Shown here: in pieces, positions 1 to 10,975 of the stretch
How positions within the stretch are numbered: the stretch's first letter is position 1
Layout: the number at the start of each line of letters is the position of its first letter
From: Boesenbergia rotunda
Taxonomy: Eukaryota; Streptophyta; Magnoliopsida; Zingiberales; Zingiberaceae
Assembly: GCA_024364735.1 (NCBI GenBank)
Contig: JAGFNQ010008779.1
Span: forward strand, 34,717-98,716
Direction of reading: 5' to 3'
DNA length: 64,000 nucleotides
Position numbers and translations under genes: made by a program
Notes under the pieces: generated by a model
Database searches by the model: none
What the model saw: only the letters and a program-made list of their open reading frames with translations
Told to the model about the DNA's origin: nothing

Positions 1-760
1 TTACAGTTGTAGCACTGAAGACTTAGAGAGGTTACAATTAAATCGATTGTGTTATTGAAAAGGTTGAAAGTCTAAGCCTATTTATAGCCTAAGAGAATAA
101 ATCTGGATTGTTGATTGTTGAGGAATTTTCTCTTGGCTGTCGATCCATGGATGTAATCTGGATGGTTGATCTTGGATGGGATTAACCTGCATCCATTGGA
201 TCTGATTAAAGGATAAGGCTTTATCCTTTATGAGATAAAAGAATTTTTATCTTTTGCTCGAGATTGCTATTGTAATCTCCAAGTAATAATATCGGCAAAA
301 ATAAATTGTCTCCGACCTTTATCCTAACTGGTAAGCTTGGTCGCCTTTGCTCTCGAGGTCTTGGCTTCAATTCCTCTTAGCAACAATTTAATCTTTTTTT
401 TTTCGGGCGACTAGCCTTTTGGTTCTTCGTCTTCTGGGTGATTTTCGGCCAACTGGAGTTAGGCTCACCTGAACCTGACTCCGGCCTTTCACCCCTCGAG
501 CGCCCTTCCTCCTGGCTTCTCGTCCCTTGGACACCGCGCGAGTCCTTCTCGCTCCACCGGCGTACTTTTTCGCAGCTTCCGCGTCCCTCGGATTGTACCA
601 AGTCCATCGGCTCATTTTCTCGCACAATCCTTCTCGTCCGCTATGTCTTACGCTCGACTTCCTCCGTACCTAAGCTCCTGCACACTTAGCAGAGGGATTA
701 AACATACCAGGACCTAACTTAACCTGGCTGATCACATCAAAACTTATCGGGGCACCAACA
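1..760 (-). mobile_element. 3' LTR (truncated by window edge) of gag-only copia-like element 1
   Basis: On the minus strand this starts TGTTGGTGCCCC at 760, directly after a polypurine tract. It matches 2540-3297 almost base for base, so it is the second LTR of the same element. About 160 bp, including the 3' end, lie outside the window. The same family recurs at 16927-17839 and 20000-20940. The LTR carries a tRNA-like A/B-box module on the opposite strand. Confidence 0.88.
320..373 (+). other. tRNA/SINE-like pol III promoter module inside the LTR
   Basis: An A-box-like TATCCTAACTGG lies at 320-331 and a B-box-like GGCTTCAATTCC about 30 bp later, preceded by GAGGTCTT as in tRNA-derived SINEs. 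It is antisense to the LTR. This copy's B box has a C in place of the expected T; the copy at 2859-2913 is better. Whether pol III uses it is inference. Confidence 0.5.
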
Positions 761-772
761 ATCTCCCCCTTT
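761..772 (-). other. Polypurine tract of element 1
   Basis: The minus strand reads AAGGGGGAGAT directly before the LTR start at 760, the usual position for plus-strand priming in LTR retrotransposons. Confidence 0.8.
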
Positions 773-2365
773 GTGATGTGCATCAACCCAGGTTCAGTTA
801 GGGTTAAACCAAATAATTAAAAAATAGTAAAATTAAATAAACAGGTTGAGCATGAAAAAGATGTTTCAATGTAAATCTACAATCTCCCCCTGTACACTAG
901 CCTGCTCTCCCCCTTTGATCACAGCAAAAATTGGGGACTAATAAACCGGGGATGAAAAAGTTAACATATTGAAAAAAATTGATGTGTTTAACTAAAGCTT
1001 AAAAGATTAAAAAAAATTAGTTTTCAAAAATAGCATTTTCAAGAATTTTTCAAATTAAAGAAAAGATAATTTTTTTAATTTTTTTAAAATTCTAAATGGA
1101 CTTAAAAAATTCGAAAATAATTTTGACAAAGTCAACATTTGATTTATAGATAAAAAAAGAATCGGATCTAGTCAAACTCTTTTTCCTTCGAATTCTTAAA
1201 ATTTAAAAATATGGTTTCATCTAAAATTCATAAAAATTCGAAGAGTGTTCGAAAATTTTCAAAAAGTTTCAAGTGTATAGCCAACTTCTTAAGTAACAAA
1301 AAATTGTACTGAATTTAAAAAAAAATGACACAATAAAAATTGTTAGTCAATATCTGCAACAAAAATTAATTTAAGATAGATTTAGGAATCCAAAATAGGT
1401 TACTATCAACTGGGTTAGTTAAAAATTTAGGGGGCACATAATTTCTTAGTAATTTCCTAAGTTGTCCCTTGTGATTCTTAAGATACCAGTTCAGCCCCTC
1501 AGGATAATAATTCATTTTCATTTTTATTTTTATTTTTTAAGTTATCAAACATACTTAATGGACATGATGTAGATAACTCCTTTTTCAACCTCAATATCTT
1601 TCTCCTCTTTTTGCATAAACTATTCAAAACAGATTTTAAAACAGAAAAAAGTTTGTCGGGAGGTAATTTACATACCTCACTTACCATGTCGTCGTATTTG
1701 CTGCTTAGTGGTTCCTCGTCGCTGCTGCTTTCGTTAGACGACTCTCCCCCTTCATTGATACTCATCTTCGATGAGCTCTCTTCGTCGTCCTCCTCTTGAT
1801 GACTCGCCATCAGGGCAAGTCCAGCATACTCCTCGATTTCTAACTCGTCAGAAGACGTGTCATCCCATGTCGCTTTCAGCACTTTCTTTTTCTTCAGCTG
1901 ATTTTCCTTCTTCTTGTTCTTTAATTTGGGACAGTTGTCTTTAATGTGACTCTCTTCGTCACAATTGTAGCACTTTACCATTCATCTCTTCAGAGATTTC
2001 TTCCTTCCCTAAAACTTTGAAAATTGATTAGATTTAACAAAATTTTTAAATTTCCTTACCAAGTATCCTTTTTCTTCTTCTTCTTCATCATCCGAGGATA
2101 CCGATCATGGTATTGTTATTTTCGCATTCAGGGCTACACCATTCGTCTTTCAATTTCCTGCAATTCTCGATTCGTGAAGTTCAAATGTTGAAAATAAATT
2201 CTCGAGCGAAGTTGTCTCGAGACCTTTAGCAATAAAAAAAGAATCAACAAAAGACGTCCAATCGAAATTTCTCGGAAACGAATTAAGCGCGTACCTCAGT
2301 GAACAATTCGACCATTTTGGTTGATGGTCCTGCAGTTTACGGTTAGTCCTTCTGCGGCGAACTTG
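773..2365 (-). mobile_element. Internal region of element 1, non-coding apart from a gag remnant
   Basis: Only about 1.6 kb separates the two LTRs. It holds one gag-like reading frame (1499-1981) and A/T-rich sequence. I see no protease, integrase, reverse transcriptase or RNase H, so the element is non-autonomous. Confidence 0.8.
1499..1981 (-). CDS. Gag remnant with one zinc knuckle (element 1)
   Basis: A 160-codon frame whose N-terminus is a CCHC knuckle, CYNCDEESHIKDNC (C-X2-C-X4-H-X4-C), followed by a Lys-rich stretch and an acidic Ser/Glu-rich tail. Such knuckles bind RNA in copia nucleocapsids. The segment EYAGLALMA-HQE recurs in the gag remnant of element 2 (18009-18515), which supports homology. 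The matrix/capsid part expected upstream (2000-2340) is broken by stops. Probably a decayed C-terminal gag fragment rather than a working protein. Confidence 0.65.
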   Translation of the reverse strand: MVKCYNCDEESHIKDNCPKLKNKKKENQLKKKKVLKATWDDTSSDELEIEEYAGLALMASHQEEDDEESSSKMSINEGGESSNESSSDEEPLSSKYDDMVSEVCKLPPDKLFSVLKSVLNSLCKKRRKILRLKKELSTSCPLSMFDNLKNKNKNENELLS

Positions 2366-2377
2366 GCTCTGATACCA
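2366..2377 (-). other. Primer-binding site of element 1 (initiator Met-tRNA type)
   Basis: The minus strand reads TGGTATCAGAGC two bases after the end of the 5' LTR (…CCAACA). This is the standard Met-tRNA complement of plant copia elements and fixes the orientation as minus. Confidence 0.9.
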
Positions 2378-2379
2378 CT

Positions 2380-3297
2380 TGTTGGAAGGGGTGGACCAGC
2401 TAGAGGAGGGGGGGGGGTGAATAGACGGTTATGAAAAATAATGGAGATTGCACTTGTCTAAAAAAAACTTGGTTGCAACTGGAACGTTGCTTCCAAGGCG
2501 GTTAACGCTCAAGCAGAACTCCTTCAGGTGGAGAAGCCTTTACAGTTGTAGCACTGAAGACTTAGAGAGGTTACAATTAAATCGATTGTGTTATTGAAAA
2601 GGTTAAAACTCTAAGCCTATTTATAGCCTAAGAGAATAAATTTGGATTGTTGATTGTTGAGGAATTTTCACTTGGTCGTTGATCCATGGATGTAATATGG
2701 ATGGTTGATCTTGGATGGGATTAACCTGCATCCATTGGATCTGATTAAAGGATAAAGCTTTATCCTTTATGAGATAAAGGAATTTTTATCTTCTGCTCGA
2801 GATTGCTATTGTAATCTCCAAGTAATAATATCGGCAAAAACAAACTGTCTCCGACATTTATCCCAACTGGTAAGCTTGGCCGCCTCTGCTCTCGAGGTCT
2901 TGGGTTCAATTCCACTTAGCAACAATTAAATCTTTCTTTTTCGGGCGACTAGCCTTTTGGTTCTTCGTCTTCTGGGTGATTTCCGGCCAACCGGAGTTAG
3001 GCTCACCTGAACCCGACTTCGACCTTTCGCCCCTCAAGCATCCTTCCTCTCGGCTTCTCGCCCCTTGGACACCGCGCGAGTCCTTCTCGCTCCACCGGTG
3101 TACTCTTTCGCAGCTTCCGCATCCCTCGGATTGTACCGAGCCCGTCGGCTCACTTTCTCGCACAATCCTTCTCGTCCGCTACGTCTTACGCTCGACTTCC
3201 TCCGTACCTAAGCTCTTGCACACTTAGCAGAGGGATAAACATACCAGGACCTAATTTAACCTGGTTGATCACATCAAAACTTACCGGGGTACCGACA
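2380..3297 (-). mobile_element. 5' LTR of element 1 (918 bp)
   Basis: On the minus strand it runs TGTCGGTACC…CCAACA, is followed by the PBS, and is nearly identical to 1-760. It interrupts a family A LTR, whose remainder resumes at 3298. The TSD cannot be tested because the other end lies outside the window. Confidence 0.88.
2859..2913 (+). other. tRNA/SINE-like pol III promoter module in 5' LTR of element 1
   Basis: A-box-like TATCCCAACTGG (2859-2870) is followed 32 bp later by a perfect B-box-type GGTTCAATTCC (2903-2913). The arrangement and the GAGGTCTTGGGTTCAATTCC context resemble the tRNA-derived head of plant SINEs. It is antisense to the LTR. Confidence 0.6.
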
Positions 3298-4500
3298 ATA
3301 AGGAGTTATGTACTTTGGTATCGTCAAACGTCACCCGTAACAGGGTAGACTATAAAGGCGATCACTGGGTATGTAATGAATTATACAGAGGGGTGTGAGT
3401 GATGTAGATGAGATCTATCCCTCTTATATGACGGGAGTGATATTTGTGGGCCCCTTGATCGAGTATGACTACTAAAACGTATGGTTATGCTCAAATGAGT
3501 TAATATGAGATATTAAGCTCATTTGTTTGAGTGAGTCTACTCGAGGATCAAGAAACACAAAGATTGATCGAGGATGACATGGTCTATGTCTCATTGGTCA
3601 ATCTAGATATCAAAGATAGAAGGGCAAGGTCATACATTGTCATAGTCACAGAGATTAAGTCGGGTCACGACTTTCTCGTCACTTAGGTAGCAATGATGCA
3701 TTGCTAGATGTCGCTCATTGTTTATGTGTCTAAAGTAGTTTAGACACATTGTCAATGTTACGAAAACCTATTGGGTCACACACTAAGGACACGATGTTTC
3801 AGAGATTAATTGATCTTAGTTTAACTAAGATTTGATCCGAATTAGATTAATTGAGTTAGACTCAAGTGAATCCAATTGGATTATGGGATTGAGATCTAAT
3901 TTGAGTTTGACTCATTTAGATTAGACTCAACCATATTTGAATGAGATATTAATTCATTAAAATATTTAATAAATTAATAATAGAGGAAGATGAAAAGCTT
4001 CTCTTCATTGGATGAAGAGAAATTGAAGAGCCACACGAGAAAATGTACTATAATAGGGTTTTTATTGGCATTAATGGAGGGATGCTAAAGGGACAAAAAC
4101 TCTTCATATTCATGGGATGAGTATAAAAGAGTTTTTCTTGTCATTTGGATGTGGAACTTGTCATTTTTCCTTCCCTTCCTTCTCTTGGCCAAAATCCCTC
4201 TTCTCGCTCTCTTTCTTGCTTTGTGAATCTCCTTTTATGGCTAGCACCACAAAGGTGATTCTTCTCCGAAGCTTGAGAGAGCGTGTCTGTGTGGATACGC
4301 AGAGGCACGGACACTCGAACATGCAAGAGATCCGGCATACCTCGGACAAGCGGGATAAGCGAAGGGCATGCGCCAAAGGTATACCTATATGATAGGAATT
4401 TGTAAATTAACTTTGTATGAGTTTTCTTTCGCATGAATCGCTCGTGGAATCTATTATTTTCGCTGTGATTTTTGAATATTTTTGCCTATAGATTCCTACA
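3298..4500 (+). mobile_element. Family A LTR, 3' part
   Basis: Matches the reverse complement of the solo LTR at 22803-24733, for example the shared blocks around AAGGAGTTATGTACTTTGGTA, and of the LTR at 8703-11937. It ends …CTATAGATTCCTACA and is followed by a degenerate PBS, so it is a 5' LTR whose beginning was cut off by element 1. No gene is seen; the reading frames at 4117-4434 are chance frames within the LTR. Confidence 0.75.
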
Positions 4501-4501
4501 A

Positions 4502-4514
4502 TAGTATCAAAGCC
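4502..4514 (+). other. Degenerate primer-binding site after family A LTR
   Basis: TAGTATCAAAGCC directly after the LTR end differs from TGGTATCAGAGCC at two positions. Confidence 0.6.
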
Positions 4515-5163
4515 ACTTGCGAAAGATTATATAATGTTTAGAAAAACTTTTATATGTGATATAGAAGTAGGACATAATTTTATTATGGATTGTGTAATGA
4601 ATGAGCATTTGTTGAGATACAAAAATTTGTGTTGATCAAACTAAAAGTCCATAGCATTATCACATGAATATGAAAGTGTTCTATGGTCCGATTATACTCA
4701 ACAAATTTTATAACTTATGGGTTTGACTTATGAGCCTTTTTACAATCATAATAAAAATTGATGTCCTAAATCTATTGTGTGTGATTAATGGCATGATGAA
4801 TGATTATGGCCTTAACCCCAATATGATTGGATTTATATGTGTGTGTGTGCATGTTGTAATGTAATTCATAATACGTCCTACGTGTCGTGCCTTATCTCTA
4901 TTTTTCTAGTTATAAAATAGATTTAGACTTGAAAGTAACTCGAGTTTTCCTAATTTGTAAAAGGTCTGGTTTGGTAAAAGTCCTTTAAACTCATTGGGGA
5001 GGTTTAGGTGTGGGGATTCCATGTGATAGAATCCATGCATGTTTGCATTGCATACACATTGGCGGTATAAGTCCAAGGTGAATCCTTGGCAACGTAAGTC
5101 CAAATGGTTATTAGCATTGTATTTGCTATTTTTCCCCCTAACTTAAATGTATTGCCAAAAATC
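4515..5163 (+). mobile_element. Retroelement internal sequence, probably a junction of two families
   Basis: Non-coding. The left part follows a family A LTR, while the right end leads into a family B polypurine tract and LTR. The two flanking LTRs are not alike, so a deletion or recombination join lies in between; I place it only roughly near 4.9 kb. No pol fragment was recognised. Confidence 0.5.
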
Positions 5164-5178
5164 AAAAAGGGGGGAGAT
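5164..5178 (+). other. Polypurine tract before family B LTR
   Basis: AAAAAGGGGGGAGAT immediately precedes the LTR start TGTTAGAG. Confidence 0.8.
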
Positions 5179-6153
5179 TGTTAGAGAAATCTATAGTCCG
5201 GAGTGACCATGTGTTTTGATGTTTGGGCAAAGGGTTTAAGTTAGGTTCACCCTTGTGTTTGATGTGCGTATTTGAGTGTGCAGGTTTACAGGATACTCAT
5301 GGACTTAGCTAGACGGCTTCGGGTCCGGTGAAGGATGGTGTGAGGAGACAAACCGTGGGCTTGTATGCATTCGAGGGACCGTGGACAAAGCAGGAACGAT
5401 GAGCCGGGGGAAGCGCACTTCGAGGCATACGCGAAGGATGACATGGGGAGATGAGCCGTGGGCTTGCATGCATCCGAGGGACGAGAGCCAAAGTTGAAGA
5501 AGGCTTGAAGGCAACAGGTCGAGGTTGCTGGATGAAGGGTCAGCTGAGTCGTGAGGGTCCGAGTGCTGAGAGAATTACACTTGGGAAGGGAAACCCTAGG
5601 TTTAGGTATAGACCAATCGACTGATACTTGGATCAGTCGACTGATGAAATACACAGAAAGATTAGTCGACTGATGACGGTAGGAATTCGAACGTTGAGCT
5701 GTAACGTTCGAATCCAAGTTGGACCAGTCGACTGGTGCTTGGACTAGTCGACTGGTAACGACTCTTTTCAGCTATGAGCTCTATTTAAGGGAGCTCGGTT
5801 TAGCTGGGAAAGGGTTGACAAAATAAGCTTGGTTAGAGCTTATTAGTAGTCTTCTAGTGCTCAGGTATTGTCGGGAGTTTGTGGCGACGTTTCTCCACCC
5901 ACAAGGAGTGACAAGAGCTAGCTGGAGGTCTTCCGGGGACTCATTCACCGACGGATCAGGATTGTCCACCTTACGGGCAACCGTGGAGTAGGAGCCTTAT
6001 CTCCGAACCATATAAACGGGTTGTGTTAGCGTTTGTGTTTATTTGTGTCATTAGTATTTCCGCTTGCACACGCTAACATTGTAGGAAGAAATTCCGATCG
6101 AAGTGGGTGATCGGTTATTCACCCCCCTCTAGTCGTACATAAAGGTCCCAACA
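5179..6153 (+). mobile_element. Family B LTR (975 bp), 3' LTR of a truncated copia element
   Basis: Runs TGTTAGAG…CCCAACA and shares the start (GGAGTGACCATG…GGGCAAAGGGTTTAAGTTAGG, with gaps) with the reverse complements of LTRs at 50363, 52640 and 57714. A cluster of palindromic CAGTCGACTG-type motifs (5613-5760) lies directly upstream of a TATA-like box at 5781. The downstream end AGGGGGGTGAATA-type motif (seen here as TTCACCCCCCTCT) is typical of these LTRs. Confidence 0.8.
5781..5790 (+). promoter_or_regulatory. TATA-like box of family B LTR
   Basis: CTATTTAAGG lies about 20 bp after the last CAGTCGACTGG dyad. The same order (dyads, then TATTTAAA) is found in the three minus-strand family B LTRs at 50-58 kb. 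Confidence 0.55.
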
Positions 6154-6907
6154 AACAGGACCTGATGTTTGTCAGTAACAATATACCATGGTTTAGTCAA
6201 AACGATCAAGGATTAAGATAAATAGGACCTGATGTTTGGTAGGGTAAACCCAGGTTTGATCAGTTTGATAAAGGTTAGACAAACATGATCTAATGTTTGA
6301 CAGAGTAAATAAAACCCAGGGTTGGTAGGTTGACCAAGGGATTAAACCAAACTGGGCTTGAGGTTTAGGATTATACTTACTTGAAGGTTGGAAGAAGTAT
6401 AGTCAGGATTAAGATGACTAGCAAAGAAGTCATTATGAAGGAAGAAATCCTAGTGAGTGAAGCTAGGTGGAAGAAATCCTGGTAAGTGAAGTTGGGTCCT
6501 AGTGAGTGAAGCTAGGTGGATGAAGTCCTAGTGAGTGAAGCTAGGCACGAAGTCTTAGTCCGGGGACTGAGCATAAAGTCCTGGTCGGGAATCGGACAAC
6601 GGAGTCTTTGCCAAGCGAGAACTTCGGACAAAAGTAGAGACGGGTCGAGGTCGGATGTCTTGAGATCCGAGAGTCTTGGAGGCCGAGCATGAAGTCTTGG
6701 TCTCGGGGACCGAGCAAAAAACTTAGCCGAGCGGGGATCGCGAACAGAAGTAGAGACGGGTCGAGGTCGGATGTCTCGAGATCCGGGTTCTTGGAGGCTG
6801 AGCAAAAGTCCAACTAGAGGTCCCGATAGGCAAAAGGTAACTTCTCCAGGGTGGAGTAGGTGAGGACGTGTTCCCTGGGAAAGGGAACAGTAGGCGTCGG
6901 TTCGACC

Positions 6908-7896
6908 TGTTAGATCGCATGCATTGCTAGAGGGGGTGAATAACACTTTTTTGTCGAATTCTCTACAAAGAGGTAAGCACAATACAAACAAAATATGTAA
7001 ACGACAAGAGAACAATGCTAACTCAGAGTATTTTTACTTGGTATCCGCCCGGAAGGGTGACTAATCCAAGGATCCACACGGTTGCACACTCTCCACTATG
7101 AAACCCTCCTTCAAGGTGGAGAAACCTTTACAAACGTCGTCTTCTTCCTCTTTACAAGATGCGATGAAGAGCGAGAGGAAGATCTGATCAATCGGGGCAC
7201 TAGCATCAATTCAGTACAGTAAAAAACCATACAGTACTCGTGCCAAAAAGTCCCCTTTTTATAAGAGAACATGGCAACTTCGCAAGCTGTCCAGACCCGC
7301 TCCAGTCGACTGCCCTAGCAATAAATGCCAGCCAAAGGCTAGTTTTTGGGGTTGACCAGTGGACTGCCCCTGGGGCAGTCAACTGGTCCGAGGCTGAAAA
7401 CTCTCTGTGAGTTTTGGCAGTCGACTGCCCTCTGGCCAGTCGACTGCCCTCTGGCCAGTCGACTGCCCTCTGGCCAGTCGACTGCCCTCTGGCCAGTCGA
7501 CTGCCCTCTGGCCAGTCGACTGCTCAGCCTCTCCTCTCACTTACATTCACTCCGAACACTCTCCTACACGTGTGCCTTCAGGTATGCTCCATTGGCTTGC
7601 CTCTTGAAGTCTTCTTCCTCTGGCTATCGTCCCTCGGATGCACACACAAGCCTTACTTGGCTTGCCTCCATGCCACCCTTCACGTGTGCCCTTGAAGTCC
7701 ACTTCCCGGCTTGCCCTTGGAGTTCTCCTCCTTCGACTCTCGTCCCTCGGATATGTTCTCCATGTGTGATTCTCCGAGTCCTGTAAACTCAATCACACAT
7801 ATCAAATACAACACAACACCCTAGCCTTAAACATATTGGCATACACACATCAAAACCATGATCTTCCCGATCATTCTTGGGTCGATTGCCTCAACA
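6908..7896 (-). mobile_element. Solo LTR related to family B, 5-bp TSD CGACC
   Basis: On the minus strand it runs TGTTGAGGCAATC…GATCTAACA (989 bp) and is bounded by CGACC at 6903-6907 and at 7897-7901. No internal region or PBS is present, so it arose by LTR-LTR recombination. Six 19-bp tandem units containing CAGTCGACTG start at 7418. A minus-strand TATA (TTATAAAAAGG) lies near 7257. Confidence 0.88.
7418..7532. repeat. 19-bp tandem repeat, six units, each with palindrome CAGTCGACTG
   Basis: Unit starts fall at 7418, 7437, 7456, 7475, 7494 and 7513. Each unit is the palindrome plus CCCTCTGGC. Long open frames here on the plus strand are a by-product of the repeat. Confidence 0.9.
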
Positions 7897-8196
7897 CGAC
7901 CTAGGGTTTCAGTTGAAATCCAAAGTCAGAACCAATTAACTAAGGCTTAAGATTATTTGTTTTGTTTGTGTGTTTTATTATCTTGCAGTTACTTGGAGTT
8001 GGAGGCAAGATAGGAGAGCAGAACACAAAACAAATAGACCTGGGAAAAGGGGTTCCCAGGCGCCTGAGATGAATCAGGCACTTGGTAACCCAGCACCTGG
8101 GAAGGGAATATTATCCCTGCGCTGATTTAGCTGTTACGGATATGTTTTTGACTCCTATGAGGTGCCCCAGTGCTTATCAGGCGCCTGTGAACAGTG

Positions 8197-8203
8197 TATA
8201 AAT
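8197..8203 (+). promoter_or_regulatory. TATA box of family I LTR
   Basis: TATAAAT lies ten bases after the second CAGGCGCCTG palindrome. Confidence 0.5.
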
Positions 8204-10082
8204 CGGGGATTGACCCCTCACTTCAAGAAACCAAGTTTTCCATCCGCTCAGTGATTCTATGTGAAGCAAAAGCACTACGACGAAGCTCTGCAACCAAGGA
8301 GGCTCCAAGAAGAAGTTCGTGGCGCTTCGGACTTCTAGAGTTGGCCGAGATTTTTTTTTAGTTTGCTTTTATTTACGAGCTTTATTTATTTATCATTTTG
8401 TGATTGTAATCAAACTGTAAGATGGATATTCTCCACCTCTAGAAATTTTAGAAGGAGACCAATAGTCGAGTACATAGGCCTTGAACGTACTGACCCTGGG
8501 GGGTTGGGAACCAAGTAAATAAATCTTGCGTGTCTACTGTTTGTTGTTTATTTTATTTTATATTCTGCTGCATACTAACTTTGATAGAAAGATGATCGAA
8601 CGACAATGTTTCGATGAATAAGTTCGAGTCGATATTCACCCCCCTCTATCGACCGACACTGATCCCACAGTAACTATGGGAAGCAATTGATTCACCCTTT
8701 TTGTAGGGATCTATAGAGAAAATTAAACTATAAACACAACAGAATTCGATCTCTCCAGCGATCCATACGAATATAGAACTACTCTTGCAACTATTCTAGC
8801 GAATAGGATTCTTACTTTTGATGCGTGAACAACTCTTAGAAGACTTCTAGTCTAGTTGATCTCAGCACTCTTAGAATATCTGCGTCTCTACGGCATCCAC
8901 ATGAGTACATTCTTCGTCCATCCCACGAACTCAGAATTTGGAGACTCTCAAAAACTCTCTTCTCAACAAGTTAGAGAGTGTGAATCACACACACTCTCAT
9001 GAAAAAAGAGAAAAGACTGTCTTATTCTCAACCAAGCTTAAACTTTTTTGTTCTCATGAAGTTAAATCCATTTACCTTCTCATAGAGTTAAAGAAGCAAA
9101 ATTCATTTCACCTTCTCACGGCGTTAAAGAAGCTAAAGCCTTTTCACCTTCTCACGGAGTTAAAGAGTCTTAGCCTTTTCACCTTCTCATGGAGTTAAAG
9201 AGTCTTAAACTCTTGAACTTCTCCATAAGTTGAAGAGACTTACTAGCAATGGTAAAAAGAAAACATAACCATTAGGGTCTCTTTTAGTGGGCTTTCTTGT
9301 TAGGTTGGGCTTAAATGGATTAACCAATTAATCCAATAAGTCCAAAACCCAATTAGATTAACTTATTAATCTAATAAGCTTAAGGTTCGAAACTATAAAA
9401 TAAATTAATCTCTAATTCAACATGCTCTCTGTGTGTGACCCATTACATTATTGTAACATTGGCATCTAACATAAGCATTGAATGACATCTAACAATGTAT
9501 CATTACTACCCAAGTGACGGGAATATCGAGATCCGACCTAACCTGTCTGCGACCATTTTTTTATATAGTTCAGCCCTTTTGTCCTTGATATATAGATTGA
9601 TATATGAGGCATAAACTGTGTCATCCTCTCATCAATCTATATACACTCTCATGAAAAAGGAGAAAAGGCCCTCTCATTCTCAACCAAGCTTAAATTTTTT
9701 TTTTCTCGTGAAGCTAAAGCCATTTACCTTCTCATGGTGTTAAAGAAGCTATAGCCTTTTCACCTTCTCACGGAGTTGAAGAGTCTTAAACCTTTTCACC
9801 TTCTCATGAAGTTGAAGAGTCTCAAACTCTTTATCTTCTCCATAAGTTGGAGAGACTTGCTAACGACAGTAAAAAGAAAACCCAACCCTAAGGGTTTCTT
9901 TTAGTGAGCTTTCTTATTAGGTTGGGCTTAAATGGACTAACCAATTATTCTAATAAGTCCAAACCCCAATTAGATTAACTTATTAATCTAATAAGCATAA
10001 GGTTTGAACCATAAAATAAATTAATCTCTAAATCAACACGCTCTTTGTGTGTGACCCATTACATTATCGTAACATTGGCAGT

Positions 10083-10975
10083 TGATCCTGTCGGAGCAAA
10101 GGGGTTCACCTTATGATGACACGCTTGAATGTTGACCAAAGATTGACTGCTGGGTCCTGACCAGATGATCGAAGAGGCCCAGCCGGACGGAAGGGATGGG
10201 CGACCGGGTGCTCAGGGAGGACAACGAGTGAAGATCCCCGCATAGGCCAAAGAGACCAACCGGGCCGATCTCCGACGAGGGCACTCCGACGACTCTCTCT
10301 GGACTCCGGCGTGTAGAGAATGAGAAGAGAATCGTAGGAGAATTCTTCAGCATGCCCTTTTTCTGAAAGGGGAGGTGCCTTTATATAGGCAGGGCGGCGG
10401 ACAAAACCTACTAAAGTATCCTGAGGAATTTAATGTGAATCCGGCAACAAGCCATACTAGCCAACAAAGGGGATGAATCTGACACCCCCTACCTAACAAC
10501 TCGACCTAGTGGTACGATCACTCATCTTTCTTAACTGCCTGACACATCGATGGGCCTGTGCCGCATCATTGTTCTCTAGCAAGATTCCCCGAATATCCTC
10601 CGCACAACGTACGAGCTTCTTCATGGATGGTCGCTCGACCGTACTATGCCAATGGGCGGATTGCAACGCCACTTCCCCAGGAGTCTCATCGAAGTGGGTC
10701 GGCCTCCACGAAGCCGTGACCACACTTACTCGAGCGAACCCGGCTGTGATCATGTGGTCAGGCGGGCCTCCTCGCCCAACGAGCACACGACCGAGCACCG
10801 CCGAGCCCTCGAGCTGCCCCATGCCTGAATGACCTTCCAACGACCTTTCAGCGGCCGGCCTGGGATTGCCTTGATCGCTGACCCGACCTTTCGCTCAGTC
10901 CTCTACGACCAGGTCATCCCTAGGGCCCGGTCCGAGTGGGCCCCACCTCTGCCCAGATCACATCCGCCCAGATCA
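10083..10975 (-). mobile_element. Solo gypsy-type LTR, TSD GCAGT/GCAGG
   Basis: On the minus strand it starts TGATCTGGGCGG and ends CAGGATCA (893 bp), with 5-bp inverted tips TGATC/GATCA. The flanks GCAGT (10078-10082) and GCAGG (10976-10980) differ by one base. It is G/C-rich, unlike the surrounding family A LTR, and has a minus-strand TATA box. Overlapping open frames of 80-115 codons here have no recognisable product. Confidence 0.7.
10381..10389 (-). promoter_or_regulatory. TATA box of the solo gypsy-type LTR
   Basis: The minus strand reads GCCTATATAAAGGCACC around this point, within a G/C-rich LTR and in the expected orientation. Confidence 0.55.

Larger units (their letters stand above)
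6154..8652 (+). mobile_element. Family I LTR, split by a solo LTR at 6908-7896
   Basis: The two parts (6154-6907 and 7902-8652) rejoin after removing the solo LTR and one TSD copy. It contains degenerate tandem units built on CCTAGTGAGTGAAGCTAGG (6440-6545) and duplicated blocks such as GAAGTAGAGACGGGTCGAGG (6632, 6740). Two CAGGCGCCTG palindromes (8057, 8178) precede a TATA box at 8197, and it ends …TTCACCCCCCTCT…CCCACA near 8652. The 5' boundary is not resolved. No gene seen. Confidence 0.55.

Noticed and set aside
377..689. Frames of about 80 codons at 377-689, 2906-3227, 16999-17350 and 20072-20445
   Set aside because: They fall in the same LTR segment in every copy, on either strand, and differ by frameshifts between copies; no coding signature.
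7346..7786. Overlapping open frames of 66-146 codons on both strands
   Set aside because: They run through the 19-bp palindromic tandem repeat and LTR sequence; repeats without stops create such frames.
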